This document shows positions 63,640 to 64,000 of a stretch of 64,000 bases of DNA, piece after piece (position 1 is the stretch's first letter; each line of letters begins with the position of its first letter). The notes beneath the pieces are model-generated. The model made no database searches. It saw nothing but the letters and a program-made list of their open reading frames with translations, and was not told the origin of the DNA. The translations under genes and the position numbers were made by a program. The DNA comes from Tubiluchus corallicola (lineage: Eukaryota; Priapulida; Priapulimorpha; Priapulimorphida; Tubiluchidae), in the NCBI GenBank assembly GCA_030141605.1, contig JAQGDQ010000722.1, positions 43,630-107,629 on the forward strand. The letters run 5' to 3'.

Positions 63640-64000
63640 ACCAGTAGGTCAAGGCTCAACCAAATACGGGTCAACACACATCATTCAGTTTGTCTCATCG
63701 AGAATTCACCGTGTGTACCTACACTATTCCTCGACATGCGAAGCACTTGTATTGCTGGATCGCAATTTCACTTTTTGTCCTCTAGTATGGTCAGTGGTTG
63801 ACCAGTCTAAGCTTAAGGCACATCATTCAATTCGTCTCAACGATACCTTTCATTTGATATATTATAAGATATTAAAAGTGAAACTTGCACTTTGAACTTA
63901 CTCTTTAATCTGCGACCTCGGGGTCAAGGGTTAAATGTAGGCGCGACTTATACCACTCAATTAATCTCATCCATACCTTTCATTTGATATACTACAACCT
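63640..64000. repeat. degenerate tandem repeat, about 140-150-bp unit, reaching the window edge
   Basis: Three units share GGTCAAGG, then CATTCA(G/A)TT.GTCTCATC and ACCTTTCATTTGATATA. Copies are near 63650-63710, 63795-63880 and 63915-64000. They lie in the SLC5 intron upstream of exon 63413. Confidence 0.65.

Overview
This is nuclear DNA from an animal, most likely a marine invertebrate. The evidence is AT-rich sequence, spliceosomal introns with GT..AG borders, many LINE, SINE and MITE remnants, very long dinucleotide microsatellites, and two gene families with animal-type architecture. The sequence does not let me name a phylum. There are no operons, CRISPR arrays, bacterial signals or rRNA genes.

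Every gene I could reconstruct lies on the minus strand. From right to left: (1) 63413-58494, the last six coding exons of an SLC5 sodium/solute cotransporter of the SGLT/SMIT type, whose 5' part is beyond the right edge; (2) 57369-57135, an isolated exon of an unidentified membrane protein; (3) 40514-39297 (possibly with a first exon at 48587-48542), a secreted two-EF-hand protein whose N-terminal region looks like an amidated neuropeptide precursor; (4) 14866-13708 and (5) 10150-9245, two small secreted proteins that share a four-cysteine core (CxxxC ... CxC) next to basic cleavage sites; (6) 6303-3146, a complete four-exon 3-mercaptopyruvate sulfurtransferase (MPST). Two more weak exon candidates are at 1089-1183 (+) and 35429-35311 (-).

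The rest is intron and intergenic DNA rich in mobile elements. LINE reverse-transcriptase fossils occur at 20444-20850, 30210-30655, 42150-42340, 43681-45060 (apparently a chimera of two lineages) and 53030-53400. DNA-transposon pieces include a TTA-flanked MITE at 45412-45613, a foldback MITE family with three copies (150-305, 60969-61210, 61563-61700), a 1.37-kb element with long inverted ends (54834-56199) and a transposase-like coding remnant at 57406-57760. tRNA-derived (SINE-like) fragments are at 2990-3065, 4312-4460, 19966-20035, 32150-32240 and 42610-42735.

The most interesting signal is the set of three small secreted precursors on one strand between about 9 and 48 kb. Two carry a minimal CxxxC/CxC cysteine core, one of them followed by a textbook amidation/cleavage site (GRKR). 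The third pairs a candidate amidated peptide (...LPRI-G-RR) with two EF-hands. I recognise none of them as a named family.
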